Below are positions 46,987 to 55,022 of a stretch of 64,000 bases of DNA, one piece after another; position 1 is the first letter of the stretch; each line of letters opens with the position of its first letter. A program made the position numbers and the translations under genes. The notes below the pieces were generated by a model, which saw only the letters and a program-made list of their open reading frames with translations, ran no database searches and was not told where the DNA came from. The stretch spans positions 124,001 to 188,000 of the forward strand of contig JBFLXA010000003.1 in assembly GCA_040757575.1 (NCBI GenBank). The letters run 5' to 3'. Origin of the DNA: PFJX01 sp040757575. Its GTDB lineage: Bacteria > Pseudomonadota > Gammaproteobacteria > Burkholderiales > Thiobacillaceae.

Positions 46987-48051
46987 ATGGCTGATTTCAC
47001 CCCCCTCACCGAAATTCGCGCCGCCCCTCACGTGAAGCGCAACGTGAGCGTGGAAAAGATCATGTTCCATGTGGTGCTGGCCCTGTTGCCCATCATGGCC
47101 TTTTCCTTCTGGCAGTATGGCCTGTCCATCATCGCCCTGGCGGTGGTGGTCACCGGCACCTGCCTGGCCACGGAACGCTTCTTCAACTGGATGGGTAATC
47201 GTCCTAACACCCTGTCGGACTGGAGCGCGGCCATCACCGGCCTGTTGCTCACCCTGGCCCTGCCGCCGTCCTTTCCCCTGTGGATGGGGGCGGTGGCTGC
47301 CTTCGCCGCCATTGCCCTGGGCAAGGCCTTGTTCGGCGGCATCGGTTACAACCTGTTCAACCCGGCCCTGGTGGGACGGGCCTTCGTCCAGGCAGCCTTT
47401 CCGGTATCCATTTCCACCTGGGTGCCAGCCTATTTTCCGGATCGCTTCAGCGGTTTCATTCCCACCAGCCTGACGCCGCCCCTGATGACCCCGCCGGACC
47501 TGAAGGCCTGGGTGGACCAGCACGTGGTGGACGGCTTCACCGGAGCCACCCCCCTGGCCCAGTGGAAATTCGAGAACAAGGTGGCCGAGGTGGGGGACCT
47601 GCTGTCCGGCATGGCCACCGCTTCGGTGGGGGAAACCTCCTCCCTGCTGATCATGCTGTGCGGCCTGTACCTGGCCTATCGGCGTTTCCTGGACTGGCGC
47701 ATTCCCGTGTCCATCCTGGGCACGGCCATGGCCGTGGCCTACGGCTTCCACCTGGCGGACCCGGGCCGCTTTCCCCCTGGCACCTTCGTGATGTTCTCCG
47801 GCGGCCTGATGCTGGGGGCCTGGTTCATGGCCACGGACATGGTGACCTCGCCGGTGACCAACCTGGGGGTATGGGTCTACGGCGCCATCATCGGCGGGGT
47901 GACGGTGCTGATCCGCTACTTTGGCGGCCTCACCGAAGGCGTCATGTACGCCATCCTGCTGGGCAATGCCCTGACCCCCCTCATCGATCAGCTTACCCAG
48001 CCCCGGGTGTTCGGCCACAAGATCAAGGACCGGGAAGGGCACAAGTCATGA
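46987..48051 (+). CDS. rnfD: Rnf complex subunit D
   Basis: A 354-residue polytopic membrane subunit with covalent FMN. The flavinylation motif is DGFTGATPLAQ (Thr near residue 187). Other family blocks are YNLFNPALVGRAF and MVTSPVTNLGVWVYG. The start MADFTPL gives the family N-terminus (RAAPHVKRNVSVEKIM). The stop overlaps rnfG (ATGA). The covalent FMN needs the transferase ApbE, which is not in this window. Confidence 0.94.
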   Translation: MADFTPLTEIRAAPHVKRNVSVEKIMFHVVLALLPIMAFSFWQYGLSIIALAVVVTGTCLATERFFNWMGNRPNTLSDWSAAITGLLLTLALPPSFPLWMGAVAAFAAIALGKALFGGIGYNLFNPALVGRAFVQAAFPVSISTWVPAYFPDRFSGFIPTSLTPPLMTPPDLKAWVDQHVVDGFTGATPLAQWKFENKVAEVGDLLSGMATASVGETSSLLIMLCGLYLAYRRFLDWRIPVSILGTAMAVAYGFHLADPGRFPPGTFVMFSGGLMLGAWFMATDMVTSPVTNLGVWVYGAIIGGVTVLIRYFGGLTEGVMYAILLGNALTPLIDQLTQPRVFGHKIKDREGHKS

Positions 48052-48809
48052 ACGCCCCTGTCGCCCCGGCCCCCGCCACCCGCAGCACGGCCATGATCAC
48101 CACCCTGGGGCTGGTGGCCACCCTGTGCGGCATTCTCATCGTCTCCGCCTACCAGGGCACCTTGCCGGCGGTGACCGCCAACAAGCGCATCGTCCTGGAG
48201 CGGGCCGTATTCAAGGTGATACCGGGGGCTACCCGCATCCAGAGTTTTTACGCGAGCCAGGCCGGCATCGTGCCCGCCGAAGGCCCTGCGCCTGATGGCG
48301 CGGTGAGTTTCCATGCCGCCTACGACGGAGCCGGCAAGCTGATGGGCGTGGCCGCCGAGGGGGCGGCGGTGGGCTACGCGGATGTGGTGCGGGTGCTCTA
48401 TGCCTATGACCCGGCCCGCCAGGCCATCGTCGGTTTCGGCGTGGTGGCCCAGCGGGAAACCCCCGGCATTGGCGACAAGATCATCTTCGACAAGGCCTTC
48501 CTGGACAATTTTGTCGCCCTGGATGTGACCCTGAACCAGGAAATGAACGCCCTGGCCAACGCCGTCAAGACCGTCAAGCACGGCAGCAAGACCCAGCCCT
48601 GGCAGATCGATGCCATCGCCGGTGCCACAGTGACGTCCAAGGCGGTGGGCAAGGGCATCAACGACAGCGCCCAGCGCTTGCTGCCCTTGCTGGTGCCTAA
48701 CATGAATAAGGTGATGGGGAATGGGGAATGGGGAATGGGAAAAACCTCGAAGGCGCCCACGCCCATTCCTCATCCCCCATCCCCCATCCCCGCGCGGAGC
48801 GCTCCATGA
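48048..48809 (+). CDS. rnfG: Rnf complex subunit G, C-terminus extended by a repeat
   Basis: A 253-residue subunit with one N-terminal membrane helix (MITTLGLVATLCGILIVSAY) and a periplasmic FMN domain. The flavin-linked threonine lies in IAGATVTSKAVGKGIND. The recognisable domain ends near residue 225. The final 30 or so residues (MGNGEWGMGKTSKAPTPIPH and on) are encoded by a heptamer inverted repeat and are not expected in the family. The stop overlaps rnfE (ATGA), so reading through the repeat preserves coupling. Confidence 0.92.
   Translation: MNAPVAPAPATRSTAMITTLGLVATLCGILIVSAYQGTLPAVTANKRIVLERAVFKVIPGATRIQSFYASQAGIVPAEGPAPDGAVSFHAAYDGAGKLMGVAAEGAAVGYADVVRVLYAYDPARQAIVGFGVVAQRETPGIGDKIIFDKAFLDNFVALDVTLNQEMNALANAVKTVKHGSKTQPWQIDAIAGATVTSKAVGKGINDSAQRLLPLLVPNMNKVMGNGEWGMGKTSKAPTPIPHPPSPIPARSAP
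48714..48791 (+). repeat. Heptamer inverted repeat at the rnfG-rnfE junction
   Basis: The left arm (48714-48740) is ATGGGGA three times plus ATGGGA. The right arm (48762-48791) is its near-complement in seven-base steps of CCATCCC. The arms form a G-rich/C-rich hairpin with a 21-base loop that is translated as the RnfG tail. Confidence 0.85.
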
Positions 48810-49495
48810 TCCCCGGCCAGCAGGACCTCACTCCCCTGGAAAACTTCCTGGAAGGCGTCTGGAAGCAAAACCCCATCTTCGTCATGGTGCTGGGCCTGTG
48901 CCCGGCCCTGGCGGTGACGGTGTCCGCCGAGAATGCCATCGCCATGGGCATTGCCACCACCTTCGTGCTGACCTGCTCGGCCCTGCTGGTGTCCCTGATC
49001 CGCAACTTGGTGCCCAAGGAAGTCCGCATCGCCACCTACATCGTCATCATCGCCACCTTTGTCACGGTGGTGGATTACCTCATCGCCGCCATCAGCCTGG
49101 CGGTCTATGAGGCCCTGGGGGCCTTCATCCAGCTGATCGTCGTGAACTGCATCATCCTGGGCCGGGCGGAAGCCCATGCCTCCAAGAATGGCCCGGTGAA
49201 GGCGGTGGTCAACGCTTTGGGCATGGGCCTGGGGTTTTCCATCGGCCTTTTCGCCCTGGGCTCGGTGCGGGAGATCCTGGGGGCTGGCAAGCTGTTCGGC
49301 ATCAGCCTGTTCGGGCCGGATTTCCAGCCCTGGGTGGTCATGGTGCTGCCCCCTGGCGGCTTCTTCGTGCTGGGCAGCTGGCTGTTGCTGTTCAACTGGC
49401 TCAAGACCCGGGATGGGGGAAGGGGAATGGGGGATGGGAAAACACCATCGGACCTCTCCCATTCCACATCCCCCATTACCCATTCCCAATCATGA
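48806..49495 (+). CDS. rnfE: Rnf complex subunit E, C-terminus extended by a repeat
   Basis: A 229-residue polytopic subunit that, with RnfA, forms the membrane core of the complex and shares an interprotein iron-sulfur site. Family blocks are NPIFVMVLGLCPALAVTVSAENAIAMG and VVNCIILGRAEAHASKN. The start MIPGQQDLTPLENF is preceded by GGAG. The last 26 residues (DGGRGMGDGKTPSDLSHSTS and on) come from a second heptamer repeat. The stop overlaps rnfA. Confidence 0.93.
   Translation: MIPGQQDLTPLENFLEGVWKQNPIFVMVLGLCPALAVTVSAENAIAMGIATTFVLTCSALLVSLIRNLVPKEVRIATYIVIIATFVTVVDYLIAAISLAVYEALGAFIQLIVVNCIILGRAEAHASKNGPVKAVVNALGMGLGFSIGLFALGSVREILGAGKLFGISLFGPDFQPWVVMVLPPGGFFVLGSWLLLFNWLKTRDGGRGMGDGKTPSDLSHSTSPITHSQS
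49411..49490 (+). repeat. Heptamer inverted repeat at the rnfE-rnfA junction
   Basis: A G-rich left arm (49411-49440) and a C-rich right arm (49456-49490) of the same GGGGAAT/GGGGGAT type as the rnfG-rnfE repeat surround a 15-base loop. The right arm ends one base before the rnfA ATG, leaving no Shine-Dalgarno sequence there. Confidence 0.85.
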
Positions 49496-50079
49496 ACGAC
49501 GTCACCCTGGGCCAGATATTCCTGTCCACCGTCCTGGCCAACAACTTCGTGCTGGCCATGTTCCTGGGCTTGTGCCCCTTCATCGGCGTGTCCGCCCGGC
49601 TGGCCACGGCCATCCCCATGGGGGCGGCCACCACCTTCGTCATGCTGGTGGCCTCCCTGTGCGCCTATGGGCTCAACGTGCTGGTGACCACCTTCGAGCT
49701 GGAGTTCCTGCGCCTCATCTCCTACATCGTGGTCATCGCCTCGGCGGTGCAACTGGTGGAGATGTTCATGAAGCGCTACAGCCCGGCCCTGTTCCGGGCC
49801 CTGGGCATCTACCTGCCCCTCATCACCACCAACTGCGCCGTGCTGGGGGTTGCGCTTTTCCAGACCGCCCGGGAATACAGCCTGCTCCAGTCCGTCACCT
49901 TTGCCGTGGGGGCCGGAGCCGGCTTTTCCCTGGCCCTGCTGCTCATGGGCAGCCTGAGAGAGCGCCTCAACCTGGCAAACGTGCCCAATGTGGTTCAGGG
50001 CACGGCCTTGTCCTTGATGCTGGCCGGTCTGCTGTCCTTGGCCTTCATGGGCTTTGCCGGGCTGGGGGCAGGGGAATGA
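49492..50079 (+). CDS. rnfA: Rnf complex subunit A
   Basis: A 195-residue polytopic membrane subunit, partner of RnfE. It shows LANNFVLAMFLGLCPFIGVSARLATAIPMG and LITTNCAVLGVALF with the cysteines that bind the shared membrane iron-sulfur site. Length is normal. Its start has no ribosome-binding site because the upstream 20 bases are a C-rich repeat arm, so translation must depend on the ATGA overlap with rnfE. The stop overlaps the next small gene. Confidence 0.94.
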   Translation: MNDVTLGQIFLSTVLANNFVLAMFLGLCPFIGVSARLATAIPMGAATTFVMLVASLCAYGLNVLVTTFELEFLRLISYIVVIASAVQLVEMFMKRYSPALFRALGIYLPLITTNCAVLGVALFQTAREYSLLQSVTFAVGAGAGFSLALLLMGSLRERLNLANVPNVVQGTALSLMLAGLLSLAFMGFAGLGAGE

Positions 50080-50270
50080 GCACCTATCTGATCACCATCG
50101 GCCTGGTGCTGCTGATTCTGCTGGCAGGCATTCTGGTGGACCAGTTCTACAAGGCCTTCGCCCGCCGGCACCCGGAACTGGGGCCTTTTCGGGCGGAAAG
50201 CGGAGGATGTGGCGGCCATTGCGGCAGTTGCGGTGGTGGACGTTGTGAAACGGAAAGCAGCAACCGGTAA
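50076..50270 (+). CDS. Small membrane protein with four-cysteine tail, NqrM-like
   Basis: A 64-residue protein: one membrane helix (residues 5-21) and a glycine-rich C-terminus with four cysteines (45, 49, 52, 57; GGCGGHCGSCGGGRC). This layout recalls NqrM, which helps install the iron site between NqrD and NqrE, the homologues of RnfE and RnfA. It overlaps rnfA by 4 bases. The role as an Rnf assembly factor is inferred from layout and position; it is not a proven homologue. Confidence 0.7.
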   Translation: MSTYLITIGLVLLILLAGILVDQFYKAFARRHPELGPFRAESGGCGGHCGSCGGGRCETESSNR

Positions 50271-50392
50271 CCCGAATATGACCGTAAGGCCATGTGTGGC
50301 CATGACCGGGGCAAGTGAAGCTATACAGGAATGGATGACCTGGCCGTTTGTGGCTGATGGATTTCGAAGCAATGATTGCAATGGAGACCGCA

Positions 50393-52789
50393 ATGAACAG
50401 CACCGTGCAGCATGAGACCCAAGGCGTGGCCGAGTATGTGGCCCGATTCGAGACCCTGGGCATGGGGGATGTGGAGCGGGTAGGGGGCAAGAACGCCTCC
50501 CTGGGAGAGATGATCCATAACCTCACCGAACACGGTGTACGGGTGCCCGGGGGCTTTGCCACCACAGCGGACGCTTTCCGGGAATACCTGGCCAAGGACG
50601 GCCTGGTGGACCGCATTGCCCAGCGCATTGCCAGCCTCAACGTGGAAGACACCATGGCCCTGGCGGCTGCCGGCCGGGAGATCCGCGGCTGGATGATGGA
50701 ATCGTCCCTGCCCCCCGGCCTGGAGACCGCCATCCGCCATGAACACCGGCTGATGTGCGCCGAAGCGGGGGAAGACCTGCTGTTTGCCGTGCGTTCCTCT
50801 GCCACTGCCGAGGATCTGCCGGATGCCTCCTTTGCCGGCCAGCAGGAAACCTTCCTCAACATCCGGGGCGCGGATAACCTCATCGACGCGGTGAAGCGCT
50901 GCTTTGCCTCCCTTTACAACGACCGGGCCATCGCCTACCGGGCCCACCAGGGCTTCGACCACGGCAGTGTGGCCCTCTCGGCGGGCATCCAGCGCATGGT
51001 GCGTTCCGACCTGGGGGCGGCGGGGGTGATGTTCACCCTGGATACGGAATCCGGTTTCCGGGACGTGGTGTTCATCAACGCCGCCTATGGCCTGGGGGAA
51101 ACCGTGGTCCAGGGTTCCGTGAACCCGGACGAGTATTACGTCCACAAGCCCACCCTGAAGCTGGGCAAGCGCCCCGTGGTACGCAAGACCCTGGGGGAAA
51201 AGGCCATCCGCATGGTGTTCGCCAGCGAATCCGTGGCGGAACGTTCCACCCGGGTGGAAGACGTACCCGCCCAGTTGCGCCACCAGTATGCCCTGACGGA
51301 TGAAGAACTCCTGGAACTGGCCCGCTATGCCATCACCATCGAAGATCACTATGGCCGTCCCATGGACATCGAATGGGGCCGGGACGGACTGGACGGCAAG
51401 CTCTACATCCTCCAGGCCCGGCCGGAGACGGTGAAATCCCGGGCAGGCAACGTGCAGGTCCGCTTCCGCATGCTGGAAAAGGGCCCCGTCATCACCCAGG
51501 GCCGGGCCATCGGCAGCAAGGTGGGCCAGGGCAAGGCCCGGGTCATCAAGGACCTTGCCGACATGCACCACGTGCAGCCGGGGGATGTGCTGGTGGCCGA
51601 CATGACGGACCCGGACTGGGAACCGGTGATGAAACGGGCCTCCGCCATCGTCACCAACCGGGGCGGGCGCACCTGCCATGCCGCCATCGTCGCCCGGGAA
51701 CTGGGGGTGCCTGCCGTGGTGGGTACCGGCAACGGCACCCAGGTCATCCAGGACGGAGACGAGGTGACCGTGTCATGTGCCGAAGGGGAGGACGGCTTTG
51801 TCTATGCCGGCCTGCTTCAGTTTGAACGCACCGAGACCTCCACCCAGGCCATGCCGGAAATCCCGGTGAAGATCATGATGAACGTGGGCAACCCGGAACA
51901 AGCCTTCCATTTCGCCATGCTGCCCAATGACGGCGTGGGTCTGGCCCGGCTGGAATTCATCATCAACAACGCCATCGGCATCCATCCCAACGCGGCCCTG
52001 GAATTCCGCAAGATGCCCGAAGAGGTGAAGGCCGCCATCGAGAACCGCACCCACGGCTACGCCGATCCGGTGACCTTCTACGTGGAAAAACTGGCGGAAG
52101 GCATTGGCACCCTGGCCGCAGCCTTCTGGCCCAAGCGGGTCATCGTGCGCATGTCGGACTTCAAGTCCAACGAATACGCCAACCTCATCGGCGGCGCCCA
52201 GTTCGAGCCCCACGAAGAAAACCCCATGCTGGGCTTCCGGGGTGCCGGACGCTACGCCAGCCCCCAGTTCCGCCGGGCCTTCCAGCTGGAATGCCGGGCC
52301 ATCAAGCGGGTGCGGGACGACATGGGCCTGACCAACGTGGAAATCATGCTGCCCTTCGTGCGCACCCTGGAAGACGCGGATGCCGCCCTGGGCGTGCTGG
52401 CGGAAAACGGTCTGGAGCGGGGCAGGGATGGCCTCAAGGTGGTGATGATGTGCGAAATCCCCGCCAACGTGCTGCTGGCCGACCGTTTCCTGAAGCGTTT
52501 CGACGGATTTTCCATCGGCTCCAACGACCTCACCCAGCTCACCCTGGGGGTGGACCGGGACTCCAGCCTGGTGGCCGCCAGCTTCGACGAACGCAACCCG
52601 GCAGTAAAAAAGCTCCTGAGCGACGCCATCACCACCTGCAAGCGCATGGACAAATACGTGGGCATCTGCGGCCAGGGCCCCTCCGACCACCCGGACCTGG
52701 CGGAATGGCTCATGCAGCAGGGCATCGATTCCCTGTCCCTGAACCCGGATACGGTGGTCTCTACCTGGATGCGGCTGGCCCTGCGCTGA
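50393..52789 (+). CDS. ppsA: Phosphoenolpyruvate synthase PpsA
   Basis: A 798-residue enzyme that makes PEP from pyruvate and ATP, giving AMP and phosphate. The N-terminal ATP-binding domain (VGGKNASLGEMIHNL), the swivelling phosphohistidine domain (GGRTCHAAIVARELGVPAVVG, His429) and the C-terminal PEP-binding barrel (FSIGSNDLTQLTLGVDRDS, ICGQGPSDHP) are in order. The start MNSTVQH follows a GGAG site. It lies 122 bases after the NqrM-like gene and may have its own promoter or be read with the rnf operon. Confidence 0.97.
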   Translation: MNSTVQHETQGVAEYVARFETLGMGDVERVGGKNASLGEMIHNLTEHGVRVPGGFATTADAFREYLAKDGLVDRIAQRIASLNVEDTMALAAAGREIRGWMMESSLPPGLETAIRHEHRLMCAEAGEDLLFAVRSSATAEDLPDASFAGQQETFLNIRGADNLIDAVKRCFASLYNDRAIAYRAHQGFDHGSVALSAGIQRMVRSDLGAAGVMFTLDTESGFRDVVFINAAYGLGETVVQGSVNPDEYYVHKPTLKLGKRPVVRKTLGEKAIRMVFASESVAERSTRVEDVPAQLRHQYALTDEELLELARYAITIEDHYGRPMDIEWGRDGLDGKLYILQARPETVKSRAGNVQVRFRMLEKGPVITQGRAIGSKVGQGKARVIKDLADMHHVQPGDVLVADMTDPDWEPVMKRASAIVTNRGGRTCHAAIVARELGVPAVVGTGNGTQVIQDGDEVTVSCAEGEDGFVYAGLLQFERTETSTQAMPEIPVKIMMNVGNPEQAFHFAMLPNDGVGLARLEFIINNAIGIHPNAALEFRKMPEEVKAAIENRTHGYADPVTFYVEKLAEGIGTLAAAFWPKRVIVRMSDFKSNEYANLIGGAQFEPHEENPMLGFRGAGRYASPQFRRAFQLECRAIKRVRDDMGLTNVEIMLPFVRTLEDADAALGVLAENGLERGRDGLKVVMMCEIPANVLLADRFLKRFDGFSIGSNDLTQLTLGVDRDSSLVAASFDERNPAVKKLLSDAITTCKRMDKYVGICGQGPSDHPDLAEWLMQQGIDSLSLNPDTVVSTWMRLALR

Positions 52790-52825
52790 CTAAAGCGCCA
52801 CTCCCCCTAAAGCGGGCTGGGGTCC

Positions 52826-55015
52826 TCAGGACACCAGCCGCAGGGGTTCCCGTTGTTGGCGCAGCAATTCTTCCAGGGCGGTGCGGTTGATGGGGCGGCT
52901 GACCAGGTAGCCCTGGACTTCGTCGCAGCCCTGGCTTTCCAGGAACTTGAGCTGTTCGTCGGTTTCCACGCCCTCGGCGATGAGGTTGAGCCCCAGGCTG
53001 CGGGCGATGGAGATGATGGCGGTGATGATGGCGTGTTGCCGGTATTCCCGGTCGATTTCCCAGACGAAGGATTTGTCGATCTTCAGGGTGTGGATGGGGA
53101 ATTTCTGCAGGTAGTTGAGGGATGAGTACTGGGTGCCGAAGTCGTCGATGGCGATGAGCATGCCGTGGGCGGCCAGGTCCTGGAGTTTTTGCGCCACCGC
53201 GCCCGGGTCGCGGATGAATAGGTTTTCCGTCAGTTCCAGTTCGATCCGGTTGGGGCTGATCTGGTAGGTTGCCATCAATTCGATGAAGTGCTCGACGAAA
53301 TTGGCCTGTTCCAGATGGCGGGGCGATACGTTGACCGCCACCCGGTCGGGTGCAACGCCGGCAGCTTCCCAGGCCTGGACGGTGGTAAACACATCCTTTG
53401 CCACCCATTCCCCAATTTCGCCGATCAGGCCGGCTTCCTCCGCCACCGGCAGGAACTCGCCGGGGGGGAGCAGGCCCAGGCGAGGGTGGTTCCAGCGGAT
53501 CAAGGCCTCCACTCCCTTGATGTGGCGGGTGGTGAGGTTCATCTGGGGCTGGTAGTAGATCTCGAATTCGTCGTTGGCCAGGGCGCTACGCAGGTCTTCT
53601 TCCAGGCTCAGGCGGTGCTTGGCCGAGGCCCCCATCTCGTGCATGAAGAAGGTGTGGCCGGTATTGCCGGCGATGCGGCCGTGGTATAGGGCGATGTTGG
53701 CGTGGCGGATCAGGGCGTCGGCGGTGTCGCCGTGTTCGGGGAACAGGGCGATGCCGGCGCTGACGGTGAGGAAGGCCTGCTTGCCGCTGACCTTGAAGGG
53801 TTCCGCCAGTTCTGTATTGATGCGGGCGACGATGGCCAGAACTTCATCCCCGTCCCGCAGGTTGGTGTTGAGCAGCAGGAATTCGTCGCCGCCAAAGCGG
53901 GCCAGGGTGTCGCCGCCCCGCAGGCAGCCCTGGATGCGTTCCGCCACCCGGTTGAGCAGTTCGTCCGCCTGGGCGTGGCCGTAGAGGTCATTGACGCTCT
54001 TGAAGCGGTCCACATTGAGGAACAATACCCCAAGGCGTTCCTGGTTGCGCCGGGCCTGGACCAGGGCCAGGCCCAGCCGGTCCCGGAACAGGTTGCGGTT
54101 GGGCAGGCCGGTGAGGGCGTCGTGGTTGGCGTGGAATCGTGCCCGTTCCTCGGCTTCCCGCCGGGTGGTCACGTCCCGGGCCACCATATAGAAATGGTCT
54201 TCACGGATGGGGCACTCGTGGGGTGAGTCCCCTTCCGTGTCGGCGGCGGAGAGGATGATCTCGAAGTGGCGGTAGCCGGTGTGGTCCTGGTTGCTGCGCA
54301 GGCGGAACTCCAGCACGTGCTTGGAGGTTTCGTTCAGCTTGTCGGCGGTGAAGGCGTACTGGGCCCGTTCCCGGTCGTGTTCATAGACCAGATCGGCGAG
54401 AAAGCTTCCCTTGATCTCCCGGGCAGGCAGGCCCAGCAAGGTCTCCAGGCGACTGTTGACGAAGGTGATCCGGCCAGACCGGTCCATCATCAGGATGATG
54501 TCCGGCGACTTGTCCACCAGGTAACGGTGCAGGCGCTCGGACCGGTCCAGGCGCTGCTGGAACTCCCGGTGTTCCCGTTCCGTGCAGCGCTGCTGGATGG
54601 CCCGGCGGACCACGTGGAGCAGCAGGGGGGGTTCAACGGGCTTGCGCAGGAAGTCCAGGGCCCCGGCCCGCAGGGCGTTGATGGCGGCGTCGATCTCGGT
54701 TTCGCCGCTGACGACGATGGCGGCGGTATTCAGGCCCCGGGCCTTGATCTCCTTGACGATCTCGTGGCCGCTCATGTCCGGCAGGTTGATGTCCACCAGG
54801 GCCACGTGGAAGGGTTGCACCGTCAATAGCTCCCGGGCGCCGGAGCCGGTATGTACCATCTGCACGTCAAAGCCGGCACCGGAAAGCAGCCGGTGCATGC
54901 TCTGGGCCAGGCGGATGTCGTCTTCCACCAGCAGGACGCGGCCGGTTTCCAGATAGGCCATGACACCTGGGTTGCGGGCTTCTGTGGAGGAAAGGGGGGG
55001 GAAAAGTGAGTCCAT
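52826..55015 (-). CDS. Response regulator with PAS, GGDEF and EAL domains
   Basis: A 729-residue regulator of cyclic di-GMP. An N-terminal receiver (VLLVEDDIRLAQSM, phospho-acceptor in VALVDINLPDMSG) is followed by a PAS domain (about residues 160-290), a GGDEF domain with an intact FGGDEF (about 375) and an EAL domain with EALIRWNHP (about 502). Both motifs look competent, so it may make or degrade the second messenger. The start MDSLFPPL is used; the long upstream extension has coding shadows of the kinase gene. The HDOD kinase gene ends 7 bases upstream. Confidence 0.88.
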   Translation of the reverse strand: MDSLFPPLSSTEARNPGVMAYLETGRVLLVEDDIRLAQSMHRLLSGAGFDVQMVHTGSGARELLTVQPFHVALVDINLPDMSGHEIVKEIKARGLNTAAIVVSGETEIDAAINALRAGALDFLRKPVEPPLLLHVVRRAIQQRCTEREHREFQQRLDRSERLHRYLVDKSPDIILMMDRSGRITFVNSRLETLLGLPAREIKGSFLADLVYEHDRERAQYAFTADKLNETSKHVLEFRLRSNQDHTGYRHFEIILSAADTEGDSPHECPIREDHFYMVARDVTTRREAEERARFHANHDALTGLPNRNLFRDRLGLALVQARRNQERLGVLFLNVDRFKSVNDLYGHAQADELLNRVAERIQGCLRGGDTLARFGGDEFLLLNTNLRDGDEVLAIVARINTELAEPFKVSGKQAFLTVSAGIALFPEHGDTADALIRHANIALYHGRIAGNTGHTFFMHEMGASAKHRLSLEEDLRSALANDEFEIYYQPQMNLTTRHIKGVEALIRWNHPRLGLLPPGEFLPVAEEAGLIGEIGEWVAKDVFTTVQAWEAAGVAPDRVAVNVSPRHLEQANFVEHFIELMATYQISPNRIELELTENLFIRDPGAVAQKLQDLAAHGMLIAIDDFGTQYSSLNYLQKFPIHTLKIDKSFVWEIDREYRQHAIITAIISIARSLGLNLIAEGVETDEQLKFLESQGCDEVQGYLVSRPINRTALEELLRQQREPLRLVS

Positions 55016-55022
55016 GGATGTC

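Noticed and set aside
48714..49490. Repeats at the rnf junctions as a CRISPR array
   Set aside because: The units are seven-base and arranged as inverted arms within genes, with no unique spacers of constant length and no cas genes.
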